14,755 bases of DNA from an uncultured Opitutia bacterium (GTDB lineage: Bacteria; Verrucomicrobiota; Verrucomicrobiia; Opitutales; UBA953): positions 1 to 14,755 of the forward strand of contig CAIPVK010000024.1 in assembly GCA_903868455.1 (NCBI GenBank). The letters are read 5' to 3'. The notes under the pieces are model-generated. The model was not told the origin of the DNA. It saw nothing but the letters and a program-made list of their open reading frames with translations, and ran no database searches. Both the position numbers and the translations under genes were made by a program. Positions within the stretch are counted from its first letter, which is position 1. Each line of letters starts with the position of its first letter. This document shows, one piece after another, positions 1-8,595 of the stretch.

Positions 1-726
1 GTCCTCCACGGTGATCTGGTGGCGGTCGCGGCGCGCGAGGACGTCGTCGAGCGAGCCCTCGAGCACGAGCTTGCCGCGGTCCATGATGGCGACGCGGTCG
101 CAGACCTGCTCGACCTGGCCGAGGAGGTGGGAGCAGAGGACGACCGTCTTGCCGCGCTCGCGCATGGCGCGGATCATGCGGCCGATGGCGCCGGAGCCGA
201 CGGGGTCGACGCCCGCGGTCGGCTCGTCGAGGATGACGAGCTCGGGGTCGTGGACGACCGCCTGGGCGAGGCCGATGCGCTGCAGCATGCCCTTGGAGTA
301 GGTCCCGACGAGCCGCGAGCCGGCCTCGGTCATGTCGGCCAGCGCCAGCGCGTCCTCCACCGCCGCGTCGAGGCGCGCCGGGGCGACGCCGCTCAGCTGG
401 GCGCAGTAGCGCACGAGCTCGCGACCGCTGAGGAAGCGGTGGAAGTAGGGCGCCTCGGGCAGGAAGCCGACGCGGGCGCGGACGGCCGCCGAGGCGGTGG
501 CGTCGCCGAGCAGGCGGAAGGAGCCGGAGGTCGGGGCGACGAGCCCGAGGACGATCTTCAGGGTCGTGCTCTTGCCGCAGCCGTTGGGGCCGAGCAGGCC
601 GTAGACCTGGCCGCGGGGGATGGAGAGCGAGACCGAGTCGACGGCGCGGAGCTTCAGGCCGCGGAGGCCGACGCGGAAGTCCTTGGTGAGGTCTCGGACC
701 TCGATGGCGGGGGTGGTGTCCGTCAT
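1..726 (-). CDS. ABC transporter ATP-binding protein (ABC-2 exporter type), 3' end cut by the window
   Basis: This is the ATPase subunit of an ABC exporter, probably of the ABC-2 class that moves drugs, polysaccharides or other envelope substrates. The frame is open from the ATG at 726 to base 1, giving 242 residues, so a C-terminal part lies beyond the left edge. Visible motifs are Walker A GPNGCGKST (residues 46-54), FLPEAPYF in the Q-loop region (Glu where many ABC proteins have Gln), signature YSKGM (143-147), Walker B LVILDEPT (163-170) and the switch His in CSHLL (His200). The 'LPE..YF' plus 'YSKGM' combination is common in ABC-2/GldA-like ATPases rather than importers. It starts 4 bp after the acylphosphatase stop, so the two are probably co-transcribed. 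The membrane partner is presumably encoded past the left edge, and the substrate cannot be read from the sequence. Confidence 0.93.
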   Translation of the reverse strand, partial: MTDTTPAIEVRDLTKDFRVGLRGLKLRAVDSVSLSIPRGQVYGLLGPNGCGKSTTLKIVLGLVAPTSGSFRLLGDATASAAVRARVGFLPEAPYFHRFLSGRELVRYCAQLSGVAPARLDAAVEDALALADMTEAGSRLVGTYSKGMLQRIGLAQAVVHDPELVILDEPTAGVDPVGSGAIGRMIRAMRERGKTVVLCSHLLGQVEQVCDRVAIMDRGKLVLEGSLDDVLARRDRHQITVED

Positions 727-730
727 AGTC

Positions 731-1012
731 TCAGGGGCGGATGGCGAAGCGGTCGCAGGTGCGGAGGCCGTGGAAGGCGCGGGCCTCGGCGCCGCGGATA
801 TGGCCCTCGAGGCGCTCGGAGACCCCGGCGAGGAAGGCCTCGACCTCGGGCTCGGCGCCCTCGGCGTGGAGTAGGACCCGGCCGTCGGGGAGGTTCTGGA
901 CGAAGCCGGTCACCTCGAAGCCGCGGGCGACGGCGAGGACCTCGGCCCGGAAGCCGACGCCCTGGACGCGGCCGGAGTACCAGACATCGCGATGGGAGAC
1001 ATGGGTTGACAT
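731..1012 (-). CDS. acyP: Acylphosphatase
   Basis: A small cytosolic enzyme that hydrolyses acyl phosphates such as acetyl phosphate and carbamoyl phosphate. The 93-residue product has the normal family length. The phosphate-binding loop GRVQGVGFR spans residues 14-22 with catalytic Arg22, and catalytic Asn40 lies in the segment GFVQNLPDG. I chose the ATG at 1012 because it places the fold's first strand (DVWYSGRV) near the N terminus. An in-frame ATG at 1063 would add 17 residues without family resemblance and would run almost to the tatA start. No Shine-Dalgarno sequence is visible. The gene precedes the ABC ATPase by 4 bp and diverges from tatA across 56 bp. Confidence 0.93.
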   Translation of the reverse strand: MSTHVSHRDVWYSGRVQGVGFRAEVLAVARGFEVTGFVQNLPDGRVLLHAEGAEPEVEAFLAGVSERLEGHIRGAEARAFHGLRTCDRFAIRP

Positions 1013-1033
1013 CCGCGTGGTTGCGGGGAAATT
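1006..1033 (+). promoter_or_regulatory. Possible sigma70-type promoter for tatA in the divergent acyP/tatA spacer
   Basis: A perfect -35 hexamer TTGACA (1006-1011) is followed, after 16 bp, by GAAATT (1028-1033), which matches only three of six -10 positions. The -35 box overlaps the first codon of the divergent acylphosphatase gene. The spacer 1013-1068 must hold promoters for both directions unless one gene is read through. On the minus strand I see only a weak TTGAGG. This is a candidate only. Confidence 0.25.
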
Positions 1034-1068
1034 GGAGGCTGTCCGCCCCTCCCTCAACCGCAATCGCC

Positions 1069-1359
1069 ATGACCCTCCCCCTCGCCGTCCTTGATGGTCC
1101 CGTCGTCTGGCTCATCCTGGGCCTCGCCATCCTGCTCTTCGGCGGGTCCAAGCTGCCCGAGCTGGCCCGCGGCCTGGGCAAGGCCAAGCGCGAGTTCAAG
1201 AAGGCCTCCGAGGAGGTCGAGGACGAGGTCCGCTCCGCGGTCGAGGAGGACGAGCGCCGCAAGGCCCGCCTCCGCCAGATCGAGGAGGAGGAGCGCGCCC
1301 GCATCCGCGCCAAGCTCGAGGAAGAGGAGCGCGCCAAGCGCAACGGCGGCCAGAACTGA
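1069..1359 (+). CDS. tatA: Sec-independent (Tat) translocase subunit TatA
   Basis: TatA-family protein that oligomerises in the inner membrane to let folded twin-arginine substrates cross. The product is 96 residues long. A single membrane helix (about residues 10-25, PVVWLILGLAILLF) is followed by the diagnostic FGG hinge and the amphipathic helix SKLPELARGLGKAKREFKK (27-45). The rest (46-92) is a highly charged Glu/Arg/Lys helix in which the block EEEERA occurs twice, 13 residues apart. It is probably a long single helix or coiled coil. No tatB or tatC is adjacent, so those partners must lie elsewhere. The ATG at 1069 is the only sensible start; no Shine-Dalgarno sequence precedes it. RibE follows 16 bp downstream. 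TatB identity is less likely because of the short tail and the TatA-like FG-helix. Confidence 0.9.
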   Translation: MTLPLAVLDGPVVWLILGLAILLFGGSKLPELARGLGKAKREFKKASEEVEDEVRSAVEEDERRKARLRQIEEEERARIRAKLEEEERAKRNGGQN

Positions 1360-1375
1360 GCGCCGGCCCGGCGCC

Positions 1376-1969
1376 ATGTTCACCGGCCTCGTCGAGTCGA
1401 CCGGACGGTTCCTCGGCTTCGCGCCCGGCCCGGAGGGTTCCACCCTGCTCCGCTGCGCCGCCCCGCTCTACCGCGAGACGGCCGTCGGCGACAGCGTCGC
1501 GCACAACGGCTGCTGCCTGACCGTCGCCCGCCTCGAGGGCGAGACGGCGGAGTTCCACCTGCTGGCCGAGACCCTGCGCTGCACCAACCTGGGCGACCTC
1601 CGCCCCGGCGACCGCGTCAACCTCGAGCGCAGCCTCCTCCCGACCACCCGCCTCGGCGGGCATTTCGTCACGGGCCACGTGGACGCCACCGGGACGGTCC
1701 GCAAGCTCGAGCCGAGGGGCGGCGACCGCCTGCTCGAGGTCGCGGCCGCGCCGGAGATCCTCCGCCACATCGTGCCCAAGGGCTGCCTGGCGGTCGACGG
1801 CGTCTCGCTGACCGTGGCCGAGGTCGGAGCGGAGGCGTTCACGCTCTGGCTCATCCCGCACACCCTCGAGGCCACGAACCTCGGCGGCCGCCGGGCGGGC
1901 GACCGGGTGAACCTGGAGACGGACCTGCTGGCCAAGTACGCGGCCAAGCTGCTCGCGACCGGGCGCTAG
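1376..1969 (+). CDS. ribE: Riboflavin synthase, alpha chain
   Basis: Catalyses the last step of riboflavin synthesis, the dismutation of two 6,7-dimethyl-8-ribityllumazine molecules. At 197 residues it has the full usual length and shows two tandem lumazine-binding barrels. The first opens with MFTGLVE (1-7) and carries NGCCLTV (44-50), TNLGDL and VNLERSL. The second carries GGHFVTGHVD (94-103), DGVSLTV (141-147), IPHT (160-163) and VNLETDLLAKY. The MFTGLVE start is nearly invariant in the family and fixes the ATG at 1376. The gene sits 16 bp after tatA and 53 bp before lipA. No other riboflavin gene is nearby and no FMN riboswitch is visible in the short upstream gap. Confidence 0.97.
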   Translation: MFTGLVESTGRFLGFAPGPEGSTLLRCAAPLYRETAVGDSVAHNGCCLTVARLEGETAEFHLLAETLRCTNLGDLRPGDRVNLERSLLPTTRLGGHFVTGHVDATGTVRKLEPRGGDRLLEVAAAPEILRHIVPKGCLAVDGVSLTVAEVGAEAFTLWLIPHTLEATNLGGRRAGDRVNLETDLLAKYAAKLLATGR

Positions 1970-1999
1970 ACCCGGGGCAATTCCGTTTGAAAAATCCCG

Positions 2000-2022
2000 C
2001 GGGAGCCCCAACCCTGCTCCCG
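2000..2022 (+). promoter_or_regulatory. Hairpin directly abutting the lipA start codon
   Basis: CGGGAGC (2000-2006) and GCTCCCG (2016-2022) form a perfect 7-bp, GC-rich stem with a 9-nt loop. The last stem base is directly next to the ATG at 2023. In mRNA it could occlude the initiation region. It is not followed by a U-run, so it is not a standard terminator. In this GC-rich genome chance occurrence is possible. Confidence 0.35.
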
Positions 2023-2910
<888 letters not shown>

Positions 2911-2912
2911 CC

Positions 2913-4973
2913 GTGGAGGGCGCGCCGCCGATCGACTTCCGCGGGGACCTGAACGCGGAGCAGCTCGCCGCCGTCACGGCGCCGCGCGGCCCCGCGCTCG
3001 TGCTGGCCGGCGCCGGCTCGGGCAAGACCCGCACCCTCACCTACCGCGTGGCCTGGCTCCTGGCCCAGGGCGCGCGGCCGTGGGACATCCTCCTCCTGAC
3101 CTTCACCAACAAGGCGGCGCGCGAGATGCTCGAGCGCGTGGAGCACCTCACCGGTGTCCCCCGCGGGCAGTTCTGGGGCGGGACCTTCCACTCCATCGGC
3201 CTGCGGCTGGTGCGGCGCCACGCCGAGAAGGCCGGCCGCCGGCCCGACCTCACCGTGCTCGACGCCAAGGAGGCCGACCAGCTCATGTCCGAGGTCATCT
3301 CGGCGCGCGACGGGGCGTTCCTGAAGGACAAGATGAACCCCAAGGCGCCCGTCATCCTCGACGCCGTCTCGCACGCCCGCAACACCCTGCGCCCCCTGGC
3401 GGAGGTCGCGGCCGAGCGGCTGGACTGGATGCGCGGCGGGCCCGACAAGGTCCTCCTCTTCGCCGAGGACTACGCGCGGGCCAAGGCCGAGCGCAACGTC
3501 TGCGACTTCGACGACCTCCTGGAGCTCTGGCTGCGCCTGCTCGAGACCGCCCCCGACGTCCTGGAGCAGTGCCGACGCCGCTTCTCGCACATCCTCGTCG
3601 ACGAGTTCCAGGACACCAACCGCCTGCAGGCCCGCATCCTCGACCTGATGGCCTCCGAGCACCAGATCATGGCGGTGGGCGACGACGCCCAGTGCATCTA
3701 CACCTGGCGCGGGGCCGACTGGGAGAACGTGGTCGGCTTCCCCGACCGCCATCCCGGCACGGCCATCCACCGCATCGAGACGAACTACCGCTCGACGCCC
3801 GAGATCCTCGCCTTCGCCAACGAGATCCTGCGCCACCGCCCGACGCGGCCGGGCTTCGAGCGCGAGCTGCGCCCGGTGCGCCCGCCCGGCCCCGCCCCGC
3901 TCGTCTGCCGCGTGGCGGACACCACCCAGCAGGCGCGGCTCGTCGGAAGGCGCATCGCCCTGCTCCACCAGTCGGGCACGCCGCTCTCGGACATCCACGT
4001 CCTCTACCGCGCGCACTTCCAGTCGGTCGAGCTGCAGATGGAGCTGAACACGCTCGGCATCCCCTTCGTCATCACGAGCGGCCACAAGTTCTTCGACCTG
4101 GCCCACGTCAAGGACCTGCTCTGCCACCTGCGCGTCGCCCACAACCCGACGGACACCGTGGCGTGGACCCGCCTGCTCTGCCTGCTGCCGAAGGTCGGCC
4201 CCGTCACCGCCGCCAAGCTGCTCGGCGCCGCCCAGGAGGCCGCGGCCAAGGACGGCCGCCACCTCATCCGCGCCCTGCGCCTGCCGGAGGTCCTGCGGAA
4301 GGTCGGCGAGGCGGCGAAGGACGACTACACCGACCTCGCCCTGACGCTCGAGGACCTGCTCGACGGGCACGAGGCCGCCAAGGGCGCGCCCGCCGCCCCC
4401 GCGCCCGCCGCCGCGCAGGCCGACCTCTTCGCGGGCCGCCCGGCCGAGGCCCCCGCGCGCGTCGCGCGCACGCCCGCGGAATCCGTCCGCCTCGCCATCG
4501 AGGGCTGGTACGGCGCCCACCTGCGCACGCTCTTCCCGGACTGGCGCGAGCGCGAGGACGACCTCCAGGGCCTGATCGGGTTCGCCTCGCGCTTCGACGA
4601 CCTCGGCGACCTCGTCGCCCAGGTGACCCTCCTCAACGGCGAGACCTCCGACAAGTCCCCCGAGCCCGAGGAGGACCGCCTCCGCCTGACGACCATCCAC
4701 CAGTCCAAGGGCCTCGAGTTCCCCGTGGTCATCGTGCTGGGGGTGGCCGACGGCCTCCTGCCCCTCCAGCGCGCCATCGACGCCGGGGACGTCGAGGAGG
4801 AGCGCCGCCTGTTCTACGTGGCCTGCACCCGGGCCATGGACCAGCTCATCCTGGTCTCCCCCCGCTACGCCGCCTCGGGCGAGGGGTACCGCCCCCTGGA
4901 CCCCTGCCAGTTCCTCGAGGCCATGGACCCCTCGGTCTACGAGCTCTCGGACCAGACCCACCGGCGGCTCTGA
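2913..4973 (+). CDS. uvrD: UvrD/PcrA-type superfamily 1 DNA helicase
   Basis: ATP-dependent 3'-5' DNA helicase of the UvrD/PcrA/Rep group, used in repair and replication-conflict resolution. The 686-residue product has all core motifs: Q motif LNAEQLAAV, motif I AGAGSGKT (32-39), Ia LLLTFTNKAA, motif II VDEFQD (229-234), motif III GDDAQCIYTWRGA (256-268), motif IV ETNYRST (289-295), motif V TTIHQSKGLEF (593-603) and motif VI LFYVACTRA (633-641). It begins with GTG, 2 bp after the lipA stop (TGACCGTG junction). No earlier ATG gives a UvrD-like N terminus. A disordered Ala/Pro-rich insert in the 2B region (about 487-520) contains QADLF, resembling a sliding-clamp binding peptide. The C-terminal tail typical of PcrA and UvrD is short. 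Rep or PcrA naming is equally defensible. Confidence 0.95.
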   Translation: MEGAPPIDFRGDLNAEQLAAVTAPRGPALVLAGAGSGKTRTLTYRVAWLLAQGARPWDILLLTFTNKAAREMLERVEHLTGVPRGQFWGGTFHSIGLRLVRRHAEKAGRRPDLTVLDAKEADQLMSEVISARDGAFLKDKMNPKAPVILDAVSHARNTLRPLAEVAAERLDWMRGGPDKVLLFAEDYARAKAERNVCDFDDLLELWLRLLETAPDVLEQCRRRFSHILVDEFQDTNRLQARILDLMASEHQIMAVGDDAQCIYTWRGADWENVVGFPDRHPGTAIHRIETNYRSTPEILAFANEILRHRPTRPGFERELRPVRPPGPAPLVCRVADTTQQARLVGRRIALLHQSGTPLSDIHVLYRAHFQSVELQMELNTLGIPFVITSGHKFFDLAHVKDLLCHLRVAHNPTDTVAWTRLLCLLPKVGPVTAAKLLGAAQEAAAKDGRHLIRALRLPEVLRKVGEAAKDDYTDLALTLEDLLDGHEAAKGAPAAPAPAAAQADLFAGRPAEAPARVARTPAESVRLAIEGWYGAHLRTLFPDWREREDDLQGLIGFASRFDDLGDLVAQVTLLNGETSDKSPEPEEDRLRLTTIHQSKGLEFPVVIVLGVADGLLPLQRAIDAGDVEEERRLFYVACTRAMDQLILVSPRYAASGEGYRPLDPCQFLEAMDPSVYELSDQTHRRL
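4416..4430 (+). other. Candidate beta-clamp binding motif (QADLF) inside the helicase
   Basis: Helicase residues 502-506 read QADLF, flanked on both sides by Ala/Pro-rich, probably disordered sequence. The general clamp-binding consensus is QL[SD]LF, and the internal motif of E. coli DNA polymerase III alpha is QADMF, one residue different. Placement in a flexible insert makes it accessible. Function is inferred from the motif only. Confidence 0.45.
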
Positions 4974-4990
4974 CATAAGGCACTGGACTC

Positions 4991-5019
4991 TTGCCAAGGG
5001 GGCGAAGCGGGGGCTTATT
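4991..5019 (+). promoter_or_regulatory. Possible promoter for the serA–plsY–hom–lysC run
   Basis: The 60-bp gap between the helicase and serA holds TTGCCA (4991-4996, five of six -35 positions) and, 17 bp later, CTTATT (5014-5019, three of six -10 positions). It is one of the few AT-richer patches in the area and lies 14 bp before the serA ATG. No terminator-like stem with a T-run closes the helicase gene, so read-through is also possible. Confidence 0.3.
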
Positions 5020-5033
5020 CCCCGGATTCACCC

Positions 5034-6623
5034 ATGAAGAAGGTCCTCGTCGCCGACAAGATCAGCCCCTCCGGGGTCGCCCTCCTGCGGGCGCGCAAGG
5101 ACCTCGAGGTGGTGGAGGCCTACGGCACCCCTCCGGACAAGCTCCTGGGGCTGGTCGGCGACGTCCACGCCATCCTCGTCCGCTCCGAGACCCAGGTCAC
5201 CCGCGAGGTCCTCGCCGCCGCCCCCCGGCTGGTCTGCGTCGGCCGCGCCGGGGTCGGGGTCGACAACATCGACGTCGACGCCGCCACCGAGCGCGGGGTG
5301 ATCGTGATGAACACGCCCTCGGGCAACACCATCGCCACGGCCGAGCTGACCTTCTCGCACCTCCTCAGCCTCGCCCGCCCCGTGCCCGAGGCCGTGCAGT
5401 CGATGCGCGAGGGCAAGTGGGACCGCAAGACCCTCGCCGGCACCGAGCTCTTCGGCAAGACCCTGTCCGTCCTCGGCCTCGGCCGCATCGGCGCCGAGGT
5501 CTCCAAGCGCGCCCTGGCCTTCGGCATGAAGGTCCTCGCCTACGACCCCTACCTGACCGAGTCGCGCGCCAAGGCCCTCGGCGTGCAGATCGCCACGCTC
5601 GACGAGGCGCTGGCCGGCGCCGACTACCTGACCGTCCACATGCCCCTCACGCCCGAGACCGAGGGGCTCGTGGGCAAGGCCGCCTTCGCCAAGATGCGCA
5701 AGGGCGTGAAGGTCGTGAACTGCGCCCGCGGCGGCATCGTCGACGAGGCGGCCCTCGCCGAGGCGCTCGCCTCCGGCCAGTGCGGCGGCTGCGGCTTCGA
5801 CGTCTTCACCGAGGAGCCCCTGCCCAAGGACCACCCGCTGCGCGCCCTGCCCAAGGCCCACCTCTCGCCCCACCTCGGCGCCTCCACCGCGGAGGCCCAG
5901 GAGAACGTCGGCCTCGAGGTCGCCGAGGCCTGCCTGACCGTCCTCGACGGCGGCTTCCCCGGCAACGCCGTGAACCTGCCCGCGGTCGACAGCCAGACCC
6001 TCGCGGCGATGCGCCCCTTCCTCTCGCTCGGCGAGCGCCTCGGCGCGATCGTCCGCCAGCTGGCCGCCCCCGGCCGGGTGGAGTCGCTCCGCCTCACCGT
6101 CCACGGCTCCGGGTCGGAGTCGGGCGCCAACGCCCTGGCCCGCTCCGTGCAGCGCGGCTACCTGCGCGGCGTCTCGGAGGGCGTCAACGACGTCAACGCC
6201 CCGGGCAAGCTGAAGGCCCTCGGCGTCGGCTTCGAGTCCACCCGCTCCTCGGCCGAGGCCGACTACAAGGAGCTCCTGCACGTCGAGGCCGCCCTGGCCG
6301 GCGGCGGGAGCGTCTCCGCCGCGGGCACCGTCCTCGGCAAGGCCGCCTCGCCCCGCATCGTCTCGCTCAACGGACGCACGCTCGAGTTCGTCCCCGAGGG
6401 CAAGCTCCTCCTCATCGAGAACCAGGACCAGCCCGGCATCATCGGCGCGCTCGGCACCCTCCTCGCCAAGGAGAGGGTCAACATCGCCAACATGGCGCTG
6501 AGCCGCACCGGCGGGCCCAACGCCCTCGCCGTCTACCAGCTCGACACCGCCCCCGGCGAGGCCGCCCTCGCCGAGATCCGTCGCAACCCGGCGATCGTGA
6601 GCGCCCGCCTCATCGAGGCCTGA
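5034..6623 (+). CDS. serA: D-3-phosphoglycerate dehydrogenase, long form with ACT domain
   Basis: First enzyme of serine synthesis, oxidising 3-phosphoglycerate to 3-phosphohydroxypyruvate with NAD. At 529 residues it is the long form: a split substrate domain, the Rossmann domain with GLGRIG (148-153) and Asp171 at the end of the next strand for NAD ribose, an intervening ASB-type domain (about 310-450) and a C-terminal ACT domain (about 455-529, LLIENQDQPGIIGALGTLLA). Catalytic residues are Arg232 (NCARGG), Glu261 (TEEP) and His280 (SPHLGAST). In characterised long forms serine binds the regulatory domains and inhibits, which is the likely control here. The start is the ATG at 5034; no Shine-Dalgarno sequence is visible. 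PlsY begins 2 bp after the stop. Confidence 0.97.
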   Translation: MKKVLVADKISPSGVALLRARKDLEVVEAYGTPPDKLLGLVGDVHAILVRSETQVTREVLAAAPRLVCVGRAGVGVDNIDVDAATERGVIVMNTPSGNTIATAELTFSHLLSLARPVPEAVQSMREGKWDRKTLAGTELFGKTLSVLGLGRIGAEVSKRALAFGMKVLAYDPYLTESRAKALGVQIATLDEALAGADYLTVHMPLTPETEGLVGKAAFAKMRKGVKVVNCARGGIVDEAALAEALASGQCGGCGFDVFTEEPLPKDHPLRALPKAHLSPHLGASTAEAQENVGLEVAEACLTVLDGGFPGNAVNLPAVDSQTLAAMRPFLSLGERLGAIVRQLAAPGRVESLRLTVHGSGSESGANALARSVQRGYLRGVSEGVNDVNAPGKLKALGVGFESTRSSAEADYKELLHVEAALAGGGSVSAAGTVLGKAASPRIVSLNGRTLEFVPEGKLLLIENQDQPGIIGALGTLLAKERVNIANMALSRTGGPNALAVYQLDTAPGEAALAEIRRNPAIVSARLIEA

Positions 6624-6625
6624 CC

Positions 6626-7282
6626 ATGGACAGCGCCCAAGCCATCGGCATCGGCGCCAGCGCCCTCCTCGGCTACCTCATCGGGTCGGTCAACTTCGCC
6701 GTGATCGTGGCCCGCCGCCACGGCGTCGACATCCTCTCCGCCGGCTCGGGCAACCCGGGCGCGACCAACGTGAAGCGCGTGCTCGGCAAGGGCCCCGGCA
6801 ACCTGGTCTTCGCCCTCGACGCCCTGAAGGGCGCGGCGGGCGCCTGGTTCCCCGCGCTCGCCGTGGCCTGGGCGACCCAAGGGGCGGTCGGCTTCGACAC
6901 CCAGGCCGCCGGCTTCGTCGGCGCCCTGCTCGGCCATTGCTTCTCCTGCTTCCTCGGCCTCAGGGGCGGCAAGGGCGTGGCCTCCACCATCGGCGGCCTG
7001 CTCGTCCTCCTGCCCGTCCCGATCCTCGTCGGCGCGGCGCTCTGGGCGCTGGTCTTCCTGCTGACGCGCTACGTCTCGCTCGCCTCGCTCGTCCTCGGGT
7101 TCTCGCTGCCGCTGAGCTGCTGGCTCCTGCCGCAGCTGACCTCGCTCGCGTTCGGCCCGCCGGAGTTCTGGTTCGCGGGCGCGCTCGCCGCCTTCAACGC
7201 CTGGACCCATCGCTCCAACATCGCCCGCCTGCTGCGCGGCGAGGAGAACCGCTTCGCCAAGGGCAAGGAGGACGCGCGATGA
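6626..7282 (+). CDS. plsY: Acyl-phosphate:glycerol-3-phosphate acyltransferase PlsY
   Basis: Integral inner-membrane enzyme that transfers acyl groups from acyl-phosphate to glycerol-3-phosphate, the first step of phospholipid synthesis in most bacteria. The 218-residue product has the three cytosolic signature loops: GSGNPGATN (40-48), GHCFSCFLGLRGGKGVAS (103-120) and the C-terminal THRSNIARLLRGEEN (194-208). Hydrophobic helices near 8-30, 68-88, 121-147 and 150-170, among others, fit the multi-pass topology. The ATG at 6626 follows the serA stop by 2 bp (TGACCATG). Its last four bases overlap the hom start (ATGA), so translation is probably coupled. The partner acyl-phosphate enzyme PlsX is not in the window. 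Confidence 0.97.
   Translation: MDSAQAIGIGASALLGYLIGSVNFAVIVARRHGVDILSAGSGNPGATNVKRVLGKGPGNLVFALDALKGAAGAWFPALAVAWATQGAVGFDTQAAGFVGALLGHCFSCFLGLRGGKGVASTIGGLLVLLPVPILVGAALWALVFLLTRYVSLASLVLGFSLPLSCWLLPQLTSLAFGPPEFWFAGALAAFNAWTHRSNIARLLRGEENRFAKGKEDAR
7265..7271 (+). promoter_or_regulatory. Strong ribosome binding site for hom
   Basis: AAGGAGG sits 7 bases upstream of the hom ATG and lies within the last codons of plsY. Other starts in this window lack such a site, so this one may let hom be translated independently of plsY termination. The bases could also simply reflect Lys-Glu-Asp codons. Confidence 0.5.
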
Positions 7283-8592
7283 GCCGCCCGACCGTCGGCG
7301 TCGCCCTCCTCGGCCTCGGCACCGTCGGCCAGGGCGTCTGGAAGCACCTGACCGCCCAGCGGGGCGACCTCGAGGCCCGCCTCGGCGTCCGGCTCGACAT
7401 CCGCGGCGTCGCCGTGCGCCGCCGCGCCCGCGCCCGCGGGGTCAAGGTGCCCTCGCGCCTCCTGACGACCGACGCGCGCCGCCTGGTCGACGATCCCAGG
7501 TCCGGCGTCATCATCGAGCTGATCGGCGGCGTGACGGTCGCGCGGACGCTCGTCCTGCGCGCCCTGCGCGCGGGCAAGACGGTCATCACCGCCAACAAGG
7601 CCCTGCTCTGCGAGCACGGCCCCGAGGTCCTGGCCGCGGCCAAGGCCGGCGGCGGCCGCCTCTTCCTCGAGGGCTCGGTCGGCGGCGGCATCCCCATCGT
7701 CAAGACCCTGCGCGAGGGCCTCGTCGCCAACCGCTTCGACCTGATCGTCGGCATCGTCAACGGCACCTCCAACTACATCCTCACGCGGATGGGCGAGGAC
7801 GGCCTGTCCTTCGACGCCGCGCTCGAGGAGGCCCGCCGCAAGGGCTACGCCGAGGCCGACCCCTCGCTCGACGTCGACGGCGTCGACGCCTGGCACAAGG
7901 CGGCCATCCTCGGCTTCCTCGCCCACGGCAAGTGGGCCCCGCGCTCGCGCGCGCTGGTCGAGGGCATCCGCAAGGTGAGCCCGGCCGACATCGGGTTCGC
8001 GCGCAAGTTCGGCTACACGCTGAAGCACCTGGCGGTCGTCCGCCGCGACCTCCGCGCGGGCTGGATGTCCGTCGGGGTCTACCCCGCGCTCGTGCCCTCC
8101 GGGGACATCCTCGCCAAGGTCTCGGGCGTGAACAACGGCATCACCCTGCGCGGCGACGTCGTCGGCGTGACCACGCTGGCCGGCCCCGGCGCGGGCGCCG
8201 ACGCCACCGCCTCGGCCGTGCTGGGCGACCTCGCGGACGCCCTGCTCGAGATCCGCGGCGGCGCCCGCCCCGGCGCGGACCTCCACGCCCTGGCCAAGGC
8301 CGGGCGCTCCGTGCCGATGGCCCCCGAGGAGGCGATCGTCTCGCCCTTCTACCTGCGCCTCACGCTCAAGGACACGCACGGCGTGCTGGCGGGCATCTAC
8401 CGCACCTTCGCGCGGCACAAGGTCTCGATCGCGCGCGTCGTCCAGTACGAGCACCCCGACACGGGCACGGGCACGCTGACGCTCTCCACCTACCCGGGCA
8501 ACGAGCGCGACATGGCCCGCGTGGTCGCCGAGCTCGCCCGCCTGCGCACGGTGCTCGAGCCCCCCACCCTGCTCCGCATCTTCGCGCCCTGA
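7279..8592 (+). CDS. hom: Homoserine dehydrogenase
   Basis: Reduces aspartate semialdehyde to homoserine, the branch point to threonine and methionine. The 437-residue product has an N-terminal NAD(P)-binding motif GLGTVG (12-17), ITANKALL with Lys107, the dimerisation and catalytic stretch GIVNGTSNYILTRM (158-171), and AEADPSLDVDGVDAWHKAAI (191-210) containing catalytic Lys207. A C-terminal ACT domain (about 345-430, beginning FYLRLTLKDTHGVLAG) suggests threonine feedback control as in other monofunctional forms. It overlaps plsY by 4 bases. It is the only gene in the window preceded by a near-perfect Shine-Dalgarno sequence: AAGGAGG ends 7 bases before the ATG, although those bases also encode the end of PlsY. 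LysC follows after 3 bp. Confidence 0.97.
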   Translation: MSRPTVGVALLGLGTVGQGVWKHLTAQRGDLEARLGVRLDIRGVAVRRRARARGVKVPSRLLTTDARRLVDDPRSGVIIELIGGVTVARTLVLRALRAGKTVITANKALLCEHGPEVLAAAKAGGGRLFLEGSVGGGIPIVKTLREGLVANRFDLIVGIVNGTSNYILTRMGEDGLSFDAALEEARRKGYAEADPSLDVDGVDAWHKAAILGFLAHGKWAPRSRALVEGIRKVSPADIGFARKFGYTLKHLAVVRRDLRAGWMSVGVYPALVPSGDILAKVSGVNNGITLRGDVVGVTTLAGPGAGADATASAVLGDLADALLEIRGGARPGADLHALAKAGRSVPMAPEEAIVSPFYLRLTLKDTHGVLAGIYRTFARHKVSIARVVQYEHPDTGTGTLTLSTYPGNERDMARVVAELARLRTVLEPPTLLRIFAP

Positions 8593-8595
8593 CCG

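Noticed and set aside
19..1068. A long plus-strand frame running into tatA and overlapping the ABC and acylphosphatase genes
   Set aside because: The part before 1069 is the antisense of two clear minus-strand genes. Only the tatA portion resembles a real protein.
1987..2022. TTG start for lipA
   Set aside because: The extra 12 residues do not resemble LipA N termini; the ATG at 2023 does. Not fully excluded because of the adjacent hairpin.
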